Of a stretch of DNA of 64,000 nucleotides, positions 1-7,435 are shown one piece after another. Source of the DNA: an uncultured Poribacteria bacterium (GTDB lineage Bacteria > Poribacteria > WGA-4E > PCPOR2b); contig OY282444.1 in the NCBI GenBank assembly GCA_958296125.1, forward strand, positions 186,001 through 250,000, written 5' to 3'. Position numbers and translations under genes: made by a program. The notes below the pieces were generated by a model, which was given only the letters and a program-made list of their open reading frames with translations, did no database searches and was not told the DNA's origin. Numbering within the stretch: position 1 is the stretch's first letter; the number at the start of each line of letters is the position of its first letter.

Positions 1-131
1 CCAGTGGGGTCAGCGTAGTCACGGTTGGAATTGAACGACGAATCAAAGTAGATCAGATTAACGATCTTGCTATTTATTCCGTACATAGTGGGCAAGTTAT
101 CCTCAATGAAGATTTTGTTTTTCCAGTTCAT
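1..131 (-). pseudogene. 5' end of a DNA methyltransferase with damaged catalytic motif (runs off window)
   Basis: Only the first 43 codons are present; the gene continues beyond base 1. Read on the minus strand from ATG at 131 it begins MNWKNKIFIEDNL and closely parallels the start of the methyltransferase at 1414-2844 (MNWKDKTLFIGDNL). The motif IV position, DPPF in that paralogue, reads DSSF here, while the flanking FNSNR is conserved. DPPF/DPPY is the catalytic motif of amino-methyltransferases, so this copy is probably inactive. An in-frame ATG at 140 is an alternative start. It follows the type I R-like gene by about 45 bases on the same strand. Homology is clear; calling it a pseudogene is inference because the remainder is not visible. 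Confidence 0.6.
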
Positions 132-175
132 GGCTCTCATAGCCTTTCAGTCTGCGCTTAATCGAGGCAATATAA

Positions 176-1159
176 TTACTCGATTGTTGCCTTACATCCG
201 AAGCGTGAGGCAACGCTCTCTACCATCCTTTTTATCGCCTTGCTGCTGAAGTAGTTATAAACATAAATATCTGTTCCTCCTATCTTACGAGATATAAGAT
301 TGTCAGAGACTTTTGAAAAGTAATTGCGCCCATTTTTTCTCAACTTAAAATCTAATAACACCCTTTCAAACTGATCTCTCCGAATTTCTAACAAGATTTC
401 CAAGCATTTGTCAAGACATGCCATATAGTTCTTGCACTTACGTTTGTAGGTCTTGTGTTTATCGTCTTCCAATATAAGTGTTTTTTCATCTTCTGGCTCT
501 TCGTCGTCGGTCGACTGTTCGGAGGAATTATCTTGACCAGCAGACGGTTTCGGGGTGCGGGAGGGCTGCGGGTGTTGTTCTTTCATGAACTCGTTGCTCT
601 GCCTGCTAGGTGCATCTGATGCAGATTTTGGTGGTACGAAGACTGGTTCCGTTGCTTTAGATGGACTACCAGAGGAAAGATTTGGGTTCCACATTGAGAG
701 AGAAGCCAATGCACAATGATGAGGCTCATCACAAACAATATCAAAACGAACGATTGGCTCAAGTGACTCAAGGCTCGTCGTCAGAGTCCGCTCGTACAAT
801 AGCCAAGTAACACCATTGGTTAGTACGAAAAACTGTACCCCTGCATAGCGAGCGTAGTTGTCAGTCTGTTCAAGATGCTCCAAATCATCAATTTTCTTGT
901 CTATATTCTTGGCTTCCACAACGGCAACATTTTTCCCACTGTTCTTTAGGATATAATCCGCAGATTCCCGTTTACTTGTGGCTGGTTGATCTTCCAGCGC
1001 CACAAGATCTGGATTCTCAACATCCCAACCTAACTCTCGCAACAATGGATCGATCAGCACTTGTCGAGTACGTGTTTCATTTTCAGATAGATAATCACGA
1101 TGCCTGCCAATCATCTCCTGCAACTTCTCAATAACCTGTTGTAAATCATCTAACGCCAT
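176..1159 (-). CDS. Type I restriction enzyme R subunit N-terminal-like nuclease domain protein
   Basis: A 327-residue protein. Residues 1-155 resemble the HsdR N-terminal nuclease domain: an N-terminal helix, LRELGWD near residue 40, Asp68 in SADYIL, and Glu82-x-Lys84 in VVEAK, which together make a PD-(D/E)XK pattern. Residues 165-225 are a low-complexity Ser/Pro/acidic linker. Residues 226-327 are a basic domain I do not recognise. No helicase domain is present, so it is not a full HsdR (usually about 1000 residues). ATG at 1159 is preceded by AAAGGAGTGA, a good ribosome binding site. It may act alone as a nuclease or as a regulator or partner of the methyltransferases around it. The family call is fairly sure; the function is not. 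Confidence 0.7.
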   Translation of the reverse strand: MALDDLQQVIEKLQEMIGRHRDYLSENETRTRQVLIDPLLRELGWDVENPDLVALEDQPATSKRESADYILKNSGKNVAVVEAKNIDKKIDDLEHLEQTDNYARYAGVQFFVLTNGVTWLLYERTLTTSLESLEPIVRFDIVCDEPHHCALASLSMWNPNLSSGSPSKATEPVFVPPKSASDAPSRQSNEFMKEQHPQPSRTPKPSAGQDNSSEQSTDDEEPEDEKTLILEDDKHKTYKRKCKNYMACLDKCLEILLEIRRDQFERVLLDFKLRKNGRNYFSKVSDNLISRKIGGTDIYVYNYFSSKAIKRMVESVASRFGCKATIE

Positions 1160-1222
1160 ATCTCACTCCTTTCCTCACTTTCCTGTTGCCCGATTCATCG
1201 GGCATCAAGATGAATCGCTGAA

Positions 1223-1408
1223 CTACGGAACTACGGGTTCTACCCCTATGATAAAAATTCCGCCTTGTGTATTAGCAAAAGATGAAATGATTTTAGGAAT
1301 ATCCTTAGTCATCTGTTGCTTATACTCTACCCTCACACCTTCACTATACCCATCACAAAACTCTTTAATATCCGAAAATGTGATGTCCGAGGCTAATTTT
1401 GTGAACAT
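1223..1408 (-). pseudogene. Truncated AlbA_2 (Schlafen-type) domain fragment
   Basis: About 61 codons from ATG at 1408 to a stop at 1223. The sequence carries the opening of an AlbA_2 domain: an EGVRVEYK stretch, then ISSFANTQGGIFIIGV, the typical glycine-rich segment. It stops right after GVEPVVP, whereas the domain normally continues for about 60 more residues and usually sits in proteins of 200-500 residues. A longer reading from 1495 overlaps the methyltransferase and adds a run with no family likeness. The ATG lies 5 bases after the stop of the methyltransferase gene, so it was probably co-transcribed with it. I read it as the 5' remnant of a lost gene. Confidence 0.6.
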
Positions 1409-1413
1409 AACTT

Positions 1414-2844
1414 TTAACTGCTTTCTAACTTCGCCCGCAGCTCCGCAACCGTCCCTGTCCCCTTCGCAGAATTGCAAGCCCCACACAATAGCCACAGGTT
1501 TTCAAAGTGATCTGTTCCCCCCTTACTGCGAGGGATTTTGTGATCAATCGTCAAATTCCGAAACGGGAAGAAAATCCCACAGCCCCCACACAACCCCTCC
1601 TGCAATCCAAACAGCGTGTGCTTATGAGTTCGAGCGGGCGGTATCTCCCCCATATCCGTCCGTTTTGGGTAGTCGTCGCGGTGGACAATCTCCGGGAATA
1701 AGCCTTGATCCGCTTTGATCCGCTTCACCACCAACTCCGCCGCCTTCGGTGAAATGTCAATCCCTACCCATGACCGCTGTAACCGGTCCGCCGCCACCAA
1801 TGTCGTAGCACACCCACAGAAAGGGTCAAACACGACATCGCCGGGGTTGCTACTCGCTTTGATGATACGTTCCAGAAGCGCGATAGGCTTCTGTGTGGGG
1901 TAGCCGGTGCGTTCCTTAGCATGTGCTCCAAGCTGATTAATGTCAACGATTATATCCTGTAGCAGACGACCCGGGCTGGCAGCCAAATATCGCTTGAGTC
2001 TTGGTATGGCTCCCCTATCGGGCCAATAAATCAACCCCGCCTCATCAAGGGCGTTTAGGCGATTATGTACACCTGATATTTGTCTGTAGTTTGGAATGAA
2101 ATGTTTTTCGATATATTCGGAATATGCGCCGGTAAGCGGCACAGCCCAATGCCTTCCAATATCCGTGGGGTCAACGTTACACCACGGTTGCCCAGACTCT
2201 CCTTCACTCGTTCCTGGACCGGTGAGATTATCAACACTATACCGTCCACGAGCGTCTTGATGACGGTAGTTTTTTTTAATGTAGTCTGGATCATGTGCTT
2301 CATGTTGCAAATTCCACGGCGCGCCCCTTCCCTTGACATAATAAAGGAGGGTATCGTGGATGCGCCCGAATCGACCAGGGTCGTTGTGTGCGGATGTCCG
2401 CTTCCAAATCACCTCATTCCGAAAGTTATCCTTTCCAAACACCGTATCCATTACCAACTTCAGATAATGGCTCGCTGTCGAATCACAGTGGAGGTAGATG
2501 CTGCCGGTATCTTTCAGAATACGGCTCATCTCCAGCAGGCGGATGGACATCATGATGAGGTAGCTCTGCATCCCCTTCCCATGCGCCTCTCGCGCTGCTT
2601 GTATCACGGTGTGCAGGGATGGGGCACCCTCGGCAAGTTCGCCATGTTCGGCGAGATCAACGTCGGAAAGTGTCCAAGTGTCTTTGAAGGCGGCACCGGC
2701 GGCTTTACTGCCGATGGGTGCGGCGTAGTTGCGGTTGGAATTGAATGGGGGATCGAGATAGATGAGATCGACGCTATCGCTATTCATCCCCCGCATGATA
2801 TGTAGGTTGTCACCGATGAAGAGGGTTTTGTCTTTCCAGTTCAT
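1414..2844 (-). CDS. DNA adenine/cytosine-N4 methyltransferase with C-terminal HNH domain
   Basis: 476 residues. The N-terminal 395 residues are a beta-class amino-methyltransferase (N6_N4_Mtase): catalytic motif IV LDPPFNSNR at residues 30-38 comes first, and the SAM-binding motif DPFCGCATT comes late (about residue 345), followed by WVGIDIS. A TRD-like central region separates them. Residues 405-476 form an HNH nuclease: CGGC, then DHKIPRSKGG, NLWLLCGACN and KG, with two Cys pairs that should bind zinc. Fusion of modification and cleavage modules in one chain suggests a single-protein restriction-modification enzyme, but target sequence and activity are unknown. The AlbA_2 fragment follows by 5 bases; a diverged paralogue lies at the window edge. 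Confidence 0.85.
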   Translation of the reverse strand: MNWKDKTLFIGDNLHIMRGMNSDSVDLIYLDPPFNSNRNYAAPIGSKAAGAAFKDTWTLSDVDLAEHGELAEGAPSLHTVIQAAREAHGKGMQSYLIMMSIRLLEMSRILKDTGSIYLHCDSTASHYLKLVMDTVFGKDNFRNEVIWKRTSAHNDPGRFGRIHDTLLYYVKGRGAPWNLQHEAHDPDYIKKNYRHQDARGRYSVDNLTGPGTSEGESGQPWCNVDPTDIGRHWAVPLTGAYSEYIEKHFIPNYRQISGVHNRLNALDEAGLIYWPDRGAIPRLKRYLAASPGRLLQDIIVDINQLGAHAKERTGYPTQKPIALLERIIKASSNPGDVVFDPFCGCATTLVAADRLQRSWVGIDISPKAAELVVKRIKADQGLFPEIVHRDDYPKRTDMGEIPPARTHKHTLFGLQEGLCGGCGIFFPFRNLTIDHKIPRSKGGTDHFENLWLLCGACNSAKGTGTVAELRAKLESS

Positions 2845-2897
2845 TTTTTTTGTTGTAAGATTAAGAATAGTCCCCTGGATATCTCCATCTTTTACGG

Positions 2898-3269
2898 TTA
2901 CTGGTTACTACTAATGTACTCCTCCTCCAAGCTACCGCGTTCACCTAGGTTCACAACTTTCAGTCGCTGCCCGTTATACGTGTCAATGTTCGATGAGTTA
3001 TATGGCGGTGAGTGCCAATTGATGGTAAGTGCTTCAGTATCCTTGATAACCTTCTTTCGATTATACGCATCATAATCTTCACTTACAATTCGACCAACAT
3101 GGATAGAGCCCCCTTCCTCCTCTAACCACCCGGTGTGTTCGGCAAATCGTTGACTGAAAGTCTGGTTTGTTTCTCCAATGTAGAGCAGAGAATCCGCCCC
3201 AAAGATGATGTGACGGCCGTAGATCTGGTATATGCCGAAATCCTTGTTCTTATTATCCAGTTCTAGCAC
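2898..3269 (-). CDS. GIY-YIG-like domain protein
   Basis: 123 residues with GIYQIYG near residue 12 and LLYIGETNQTFSQRFAEH near residue 28, matching the GIY and YIG strands and the Arg-bearing helix of the GIY-YIG fold. No second domain is visible. The start is uncertain: GTG at 3269 is the first usual start in frame, and the frame is open only to about 3303. Such small proteins can be nucleases or inactive structural relatives; the catalytic Glu is not certain here. It sits upstream of, and on the same strand as, the methyltransferase-HNH gene, within a restriction-like patch. Confidence 0.6.
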   Translation of the reverse strand: MLELDNKNKDFGIYQIYGRHIIFGADSLLYIGETNQTFSQRFAEHTGWLEEEGGSIHVGRIVSEDYDAYNRKKVIKDTEALTINWHSPPYNSSNIDTYNGQRLKVVNLGERGSLEEEYISSNQ

Positions 3270-3465
3270 TGCATCAATAGAGAGGTCCTTCCCATTCGAC
3301 CCTTACGCTGTGCATCATTCGCCCTTTTCTTCCTTGAGAATCACCATCCGCTTATTAACATTATCATCAAAGATGAGAAGTTAAATGAACAGCGGCTTTC
3401 TCGATTTATCGTGTATCAATCCAATCCGACAGGTTTCAAACGGGTTCTAAGAAATCTTGCACGTA

Positions 3466-4764
3466 TCACGTCAATTCAATCGTCTCAACCCCACCCATGT
3501 AAGGCACGATAGCCTCTGGAATCCGAATGCTCCCATTTTCCTGCTGATAGGTTTCGAGGATTGCGATGACCAATCGTGGCAGTGCGGTCCCGGAGGCGTT
3601 CAGGGTATGCACCAATTCAGGTTTCGCACCCGGCTCACGCCGGAAACGGATATTCGCACGCCGCGTCTGAAAATCCTCAAAATTACTGCACGAAGAAATT
3701 TCCAAGTTAAACTTTTCGTCGACCGGGCCCCATAATTCAACATCGTAACATTTTGACGCACTAAATCCGAGGTCCGCTGTGCAAAGAGATATGACACGAT
3801 AGGGCAAATCGAGAGCTTGCAAGACCTTTTCAGCATTACGCAGCAACGATTCATGTTCATCGTAAGATGTTTCAGGAAGGGTGAATTTCACCATTTCAAC
3901 TTTATCAAACTGGTGGAGCCGTTGCAATCCGCGCGTCTCCCGACCGTAAGAACCCGCTTCTCGTCGGAAACAGGGGGTGTATGCGGTATAGTAAATCGGC
4001 AGATCCTCGGCACTCAAAATCTCCCCGGCGAAAATATTGGTGACTGGCACCTCTGCTGTTGGTATGAGAAAGAGATCCATATCCTCATTCTCTTCGTCAC
4101 GATCGCACCGATACATATCTGATTCAAATTTCGGCAACTGTCCTGTCCCCGTCATTGTTGGACGGTTGGCGACAAAAGGCGGGGAGACTTCTGTATACCC
4201 GTGTTGCGAGACATGCAGATCGATCATAAAGTTGATCAGCGCACGTTCCAGTTTCGCCCCTAACCCTTTGAATAACACGAAGTTACTGCCGGCAACCTTC
4301 GCCCCCCGCTGAAAATCAACGATGTCCAACGCTTCCGCAAGTTCCCAGTGTGGCTTCGGCTCAAAATTGAAGTTTCGGATATCTCCCCAACGCTTGATCT
4401 CGATATTATCCGCTTCACTATTCCCGATCGGTGTGCTGGCATTCGGCATATTTGGGATGAGTGCTAAAATCTTATCAACTTCATTTTTATGGCACTGTGC
4501 CTGCTCGTTCAACGTCTTAATTTTCTGAGACACCGTTCTCATCTCGGCGATCTGATCGGAGGCATCCTGCTTGCTTCTCTTGAGTTGTGCAATTTCTTTC
4601 GAGACGATGTTCTGATGACTTCTGAGTGATTCTGCCTCCCCCAATAGTTCACGCCATTTGCGGTCTGCTTCAATGAGTTCCTCCAACGGTGCTGTCATCC
4701 GGCGAGCGGCTAGCATCGCTCGCACCGCATCGGGGTTTTCGCGGATGAATTTGAGATCTAACAC
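3466..4764 (-). CDS. serS: Seryl-tRNA synthetase
   Basis: Charges tRNA-Ser (and tRNA-Sec if present) with serine in the cytoplasm. The N-terminal coiled-coil arm runs over residues 1-110; the class II core has motif 2 [15 protein letters not shown] and motif 3 [16 protein letters not shown], the latter ending near the C-terminus. I start it at GTG 4764, giving 432 residues and the usual family beginning ([18 protein letters not shown], with V read as Met); AGGAGG lies 7 bases upstream. An ATG at 4833 would add 23 residues that match nothing and run into the terminator hairpin. The gene lies downstream of three tRNA genes on the same strand, separated from them by a terminator. Confidence 0.97.
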   Translation of the reverse strand: MLDLKFIRENPDAVRAMLAARRMTAPLEELIEADRKWRELLGEAESLRSHQNIVSKEIAQLKRSKQDASDQIAEMRTVSQKIKTLNEQAQCHKNEVDKILALIPNMPNASTPIGNSEADNIEIKRWGDIRNFNFEPKPHWELAEALDIVDFQRGAKVAGSNFVLFKGLGAKLERALINFMIDLHVSQHGYTEVSPPFVANRPTMTGTGQLPKFESDMYRCDRDEENEDMDLFLIPTAEVPVTNIFAGEILSAEDLPIYYTAYTPCFRREAGSYGRETRGLQRLHQFDKVEMVKFTLPETSYDEHESLLRNAEKVLQALDLPYRVISLCTADLGFSASKCYDVELWGPVDEKFNLEISSCSNFEDFQTRRANIRFRREPGAKPELVHTLNASGTALPRLVIAILETYQQENGSIRIPEAIVPYMGGVETIELT

Positions 4765-4820
4765 AAGAACGCCTCCTTCTGGTAGGGAAGGCAAATCTGC
4801 GTTCCCTACGATCTGTAGAT

Positions 4821-4860
4821 ATGAAAAAGCCACAGACTGTTGAGAACAACCTGTGGCTTT
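4821..4860 (-). terminator. Intrinsic terminator after the tRNA cluster
   Basis: Perfect 10-bp arms AAAGCCACAG / CTGTGGCTTT (4826-4835 and 4851-4860) around a 15-base loop. Read on the minus strand the stem ends in a T-run (GGCTTTTTCAT). It lies just downstream of tRNA-Asp and upstream of serS. It most simply ends the tRNA transcript. It could also act as a leader hairpin for serS, but no T-box sequence is visible. Confidence 0.8.
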
Positions 4861-4866
4861 AACAAC

Positions 4867-4945
4867 TGGCGGACCCGACGGGATTTGAACCCGCGATCTT
4901 CTGCGTGACAGGCAGATGTGTTAAGCCAGGCTACACTACGGGTCC
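4867..4945 (-). tRNA. tRNA-Asp (GTC), copy 1
   Basis: Folds as a full cloverleaf on the minus strand: acceptor GGACCCG/CGGGTCC, D-stem GTGT/ACAC, anticodon stem TCTGC/GCAGA with loop CTGTCAC (anticodon GTC), T-loop TTCAAAT. Discriminator G and an encoded CCA are present (4867-4869). Identical in sequence to the copy at 5152-5230, and last of the three tRNAs before the terminator. Confidence 0.97.
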
Positions 4946-4966
4946 GACAAGGGTCGCTTTTAGTTC

Positions 4967-5043
4967 TGGTAGGCGGAACAGGACTTGAACCTGTGACCTA
5001 CGGCTTGTAAGGCCGTCGCTCTGGCCAACTGAGCTACCCGCCC
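4967..5043 (-). tRNA. tRNA-Val (TAC)
   Basis: Minus-strand cloverleaf with anticodon stem ACGGC/GCCGT and loop CTTACAA, giving anticodon TAC. The acceptor pairs GGGCGGG with TCCGCCT through two G-U pairs; discriminator A and encoded CCA are present (4967-4969). It sits between the two identical tRNA-Asp genes. A TATACT box about 25 bases upstream could be an internal promoter, but no good -35 accompanies it. Confidence 0.95.
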
Positions 5044-5151
5044 AAAATCCAACCTTGATTGACAGAGTATAATCTCGGTGGCTTCTCAATGCGGTGTGAA
5101 CATTTTTTTTCGCTCACGCTGCAAAGATGTTGATACGAAAAGATAAATAGA

Positions 5152-5230
5152 TGGCGGACCCGACGGGATTTGAACCCGCGATCTTCTGCGTGACAGGCAG
5201 ATGTGTTAAGCCAGGCTACACTACGGGTCC
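5152..5230 (-). tRNA. tRNA-Asp (GTC), copy 2
   Basis: Base-for-base identical to the tRNA-Asp at 4867-4945, including the encoded CCA. First gene of the cluster, about 10 bases downstream of a near-consensus promoter. The duplication around tRNA-Val suggests a local gene amplification. Confidence 0.97.
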
Positions 5231-5242
5231 GACATGACTTAT

Positions 5243-5271
5243 ATTTTAGACGATAATCCTCGGTTTGTCAA
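5243..5271 (-). promoter_or_regulatory. Sigma70-type promoter of the tRNA cluster
   Basis: On the minus strand TTGACA (5266-5271), a 17-base spacer and TAAAAT (5243-5248), 12 bases before the mature 5' end of tRNA-Asp copy 2. Perfect -35, five of six at -10 and ideal spacing: a strong stable-RNA promoter. Confidence 0.85.
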
Positions 5272-5312
5272 GAGGATAATTGACAGCACTTAAAACATTT
5301 GAAATTTCTGCA

Positions 5313-5909
5313 CTATTTTAGGCATGCCTGCACAATCTCCCGGTAAGTATCAATCACAGGTGTCTCTAAGCCCTTCACCTTGGCAAAGTCATCCCACCGC
5401 CGCAGTTGGAGCGCATCCTGATAATGCGGGATACGTTCAAACGCTGCCCTTTCTTCGTCCGACATGACCCCGCCCTGAAGCTGAAAACTCCTTTTCGATG
5501 CCTCGGATAAGCCATCATAGTATGATGCGTCGGTAGTGCACAAATACCGTTTCGCTGGCACATGCAGTCGAATCGGGGTTGTGACCGCTTCCGGGAAAAA
5601 TGGATCCAGATAATCTGCCCCGACCTCTTCGTGATTCTGATCTTCCTCCAAAAAGTCGTTCTCGGCATTGTGTTCGTCTAACAGAAAATGTCCGATGTCA
5701 TGTAAAAGCGCACTCGCAACCTGTGTGGTGCTTCCATCGTGCAGCAGTGCCTGATTCGCGCATTGACACGCATGTTCCAGTTGCGTTACGGACTCATCAT
5801 AGAACGATTGCCCCCTGCGTTCCATGTAATCCAACAGTGTGGCAACCTGCTCCGCTGCTGTCATGCCTGTCATCTGGTTCGCGAGCGTTTGATCAATCCG
5901 ATTGTTCAT
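5313..5909 (-). CDS. phnZ: HD-domain oxygenase, PhnZ-like (phosphonate C-P bond cleavage)
   Basis: 198 residues of the HDIG family found in phosphonate operons. PhnZ is a mixed-valence diiron oxygenase that splits 1-hydroxy-2-aminoethylphosphonate to glycine and phosphate; TmpB is a related enzyme. His46, His70-Asp71 (LLHDIGH), His93, His116 and Asp173/174 (WDD) reproduce the spacing of the PhnZ metal ligands as I recall them. Glu39 falls at the place of the PhnZ lid Glu; the lid Tyr position is Phe36, with Tyr37 beside it, so substrate preference may differ. The start overlaps the end of the PhyH gene by 17 bases, implying coupled translation. Substrate assignment is inference. Confidence 0.75.
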   Translation of the reverse strand: MNNRIDQTLANQMTGMTAAEQVATLLDYMERRGQSFYDESVTQLEHACQCANQALLHDGSTTQVASALLHDIGHFLLDEHNAENDFLEEDQNHEEVGADYLDPFFPEAVTTPIRLHVPAKRYLCTTDASYYDGLSEASKRSFQLQGGVMSDEERAAFERIPHYQDALQLRRWDDFAKVKGLETPVIDTYREIVQACLK

Positions 5910-6690
5910 GGTTCAGCACCGTCCTCCCCTGAAAATGCCCAATTTTGCTGATTTGACTTGCCTGTGTTGAACTATTTTTTGTGTGTTCCAAAAATGCCTG
6001 TCGTTTGTCCTCATAATACCGTTCCCGCCAATCGCCTTCGGAGCGGACGTTGTAGGTCACATAAATAATGCGTCGCGGTTGATTGGAACGGTTTACTCCA
6101 CTCTTGTGTGGGATATAAGACCCAAAAAGCAGGATGTCCCCCGGCTCTGTTGGCACCTCAACCCATTCCATCTCCGAAGCGACCTCCTCTGCAATACAAC
6201 CCTTTTCATCGGGCGCAATGAAGCCTTTCTGGTATTGCCCCGGTGAGAAAGAGAGGCAGCCGCTCTCCGGTGTTGCTGCGTCAACGGAGATTAAACAGGT
6301 AATATGGAATTTAACAAACTCGTAAGCGGGTGCGTCCTGATGTGCGGCGTAGCCACCACCGCCGGGGTATTTATAATTGATTTTCTCTTTGTAGAGGACT
6401 GCCGGTTCGCCCATCAATCCTGAAACAACGTCTAACACCTTTCCGCTTGTCAAGGTCTTTTTCAGACCTGCGTGGTATGGCACGAAATTTTCCGATCGGG
6501 AAAGCCGCGTCCCATCTGGCGTGGCTTCAAAATGGTGCATCCACTTGTCACGAATCGGTTTCCACTGCCCAATGTCGGTGACCCATTGTTGCAATGCCGT
6601 CACCTCTTCATCTGAGAAGAAGCCGGCAATCTTTAGGTAATTGTTATCTTTCCAATCTCTATGATGTGTCGGTTCTAGGTAATTTGACAT
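5893..6690 (-). CDS. phnY: Phytanoyl-CoA dioxygenase family protein, PhnY-like
   Basis: 265 residues, Fe(II)/2-oxoglutarate dioxygenase of the PhyH family. The facial triad is His117-x-Asp119 (AHQDAP) and His195 (IPHKSG), with Arg201 or Arg206/207 as likely 2-oxoglutarate anchor. ATG at 6690 has GAGGAGG 7 bases upstream. In known systems PhnY hydroxylates 2-aminoethylphosphonate at the carbon next to phosphorus, and PhnZ then cleaves the product. Here the PhnZ-like gene overlaps the 3' end, so the pair is probably one functional unit. PhyH proteins are numerous and varied, so without the neighbour the call would be only family level. Confidence 0.72.
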   Translation of the reverse strand: MSNYLEPTHHRDWKDNNYLKIAGFFSDEEVTALQQWVTDIGQWKPIRDKWMHHFEATPDGTRLSRSENFVPYHAGLKKTLTSGKVLDVVSGLMGEPAVLYKEKINYKYPGGGGYAAHQDAPAYEFVKFHITCLISVDAATPESGCLSFSPGQYQKGFIAPDEKGCIAEEVASEMEWVEVPTEPGDILLFGSYIPHKSGVNRSNQPRRIIYVTYNVRSEGDWRERYYEDKRQAFLEHTKNSSTQASQISKIGHFQGRTVLNHEQSD

Positions 6691-6856
6691 GGTTGACCTC
6701 CTCGCTGTTTGATTCGTTGATGAAGCGTCTGATTTTACCGTGGCGGCGGGGGCGAGCGTGTCTCGCCCAAATTTTGAGGAACGGTTCGATTAGCCCCCGC
6801 GCGCCCCTACACAAAATCCCGGAACAGCACATTAGTGTGACATACGAATGGATGCT
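6691..6856. repeat. Intergenic stretch with GC-rich repeat-like segments
   Basis: No gene seen. About 6731-6760 reads GGCGGCGGGGGCGAGCG then TCTCGCCC, and about 6792-6811 reads GCCCCCGCGCGCCCCTAC, giving G-rich and C-rich partners that can pair. This looks like a decayed REP-type element, but only one copy is in view. Confidence 0.35.
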
Positions 6857-7435
6857 TTAGCTAGCTCGCGCTTGGCGTCTTTGTGCTTTGCGAGACTGTA
6901 ACAGAATACCGTCCAAATGCAAATGCGTCGCATACCCGATTAAACTGGCTGTATAGAAAGGGAGACTACCTTTGATCAAAACAAGATTCTGTGCTGCCAA
7001 CAAGTCGTGTCGGTCCAATTGGTCGCCCTGGACGTAGACCGGCAAAATCAGGAAAACCGCAGGTAACAGTAGCATCGTCAGTTTGGAATGCGTCCACCCT
7101 CGGTGGTTACCGATGAGAGGAAACATAGCAAATAAGCCGAGAAATGCCGATATGGAATAATATCCCTCATAAATCAGCACGGCGTTGGATAGGAGGAAGA
7201 GTCGATAGAAAATCTGTTGACTTTTGCTTTTGATATCCACATCGGGCCACAACCCTGAGAGAACCGCGATGGCAAAGCAAGTCGCGATTTTCAGAGGCTC
7301 CAGGGAAACCGTTGGATTCCAGTCAATTGGCTGCCGAAACGCGAAGAAGCCGATGAGTGTTGCTACAAGTGAAATTGCGAAAAACGAAGTGTAAGTAACC
7401 AATCCGCCGATCCAATGTTCACGAAACATACTCAT
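6857..7435 (-). CDS. YdjM/DUF457-type membrane metal-dependent hydrolase
   Basis: 192 residues with about five hydrophobic segments (near residues 11-32, 48-62, 80-112, 119-133, 155-170). Conserved polar motifs of the LexA-regulated YdjM family are present: GLWPDVDIKSK near 62, HRGWTHSK near 132 and GYATHLHLDG near 166, all His/Asp-rich and probably metal-binding at the membrane. The reaction is not established for the family. Its ATG overlaps the stop of the phosphofructokinase gene by four bases (ATGA), so the two are co-translated. The link to sugar phosphate metabolism is unexplained. Confidence 0.75.
   Translation of the reverse strand: MSMFREHWIGGLVTYTSFFAISLVATLIGFFAFRQPIDWNPTVSLEPLKIATCFAIAVLSGLWPDVDIKSKSQQIFYRLFLLSNAVLIYEGYYSISAFLGLFAMFPLIGNHRGWTHSKLTMLLLPAVFLILPVYVQGDQLDRHDLLAAQNLVLIKGSLPFYTASLIGYATHLHLDGILLQSRKAQRRQARAS

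Noticed and set aside
2080-2805. Plus-strand frame of 241 codons opposite the methyltransferase-HNH gene
   Set aside because: No ribosome site or family motif; the minus strand carries the full methyltransferase motifs.
4765-4833. Longer start (ATG 4833) for serS, and a T-box leader
   Set aside because: The extension enters a terminator hairpin and does not match SerRS; GTG 4764 has AGGAGG at the right distance. No T-box sequence was found.
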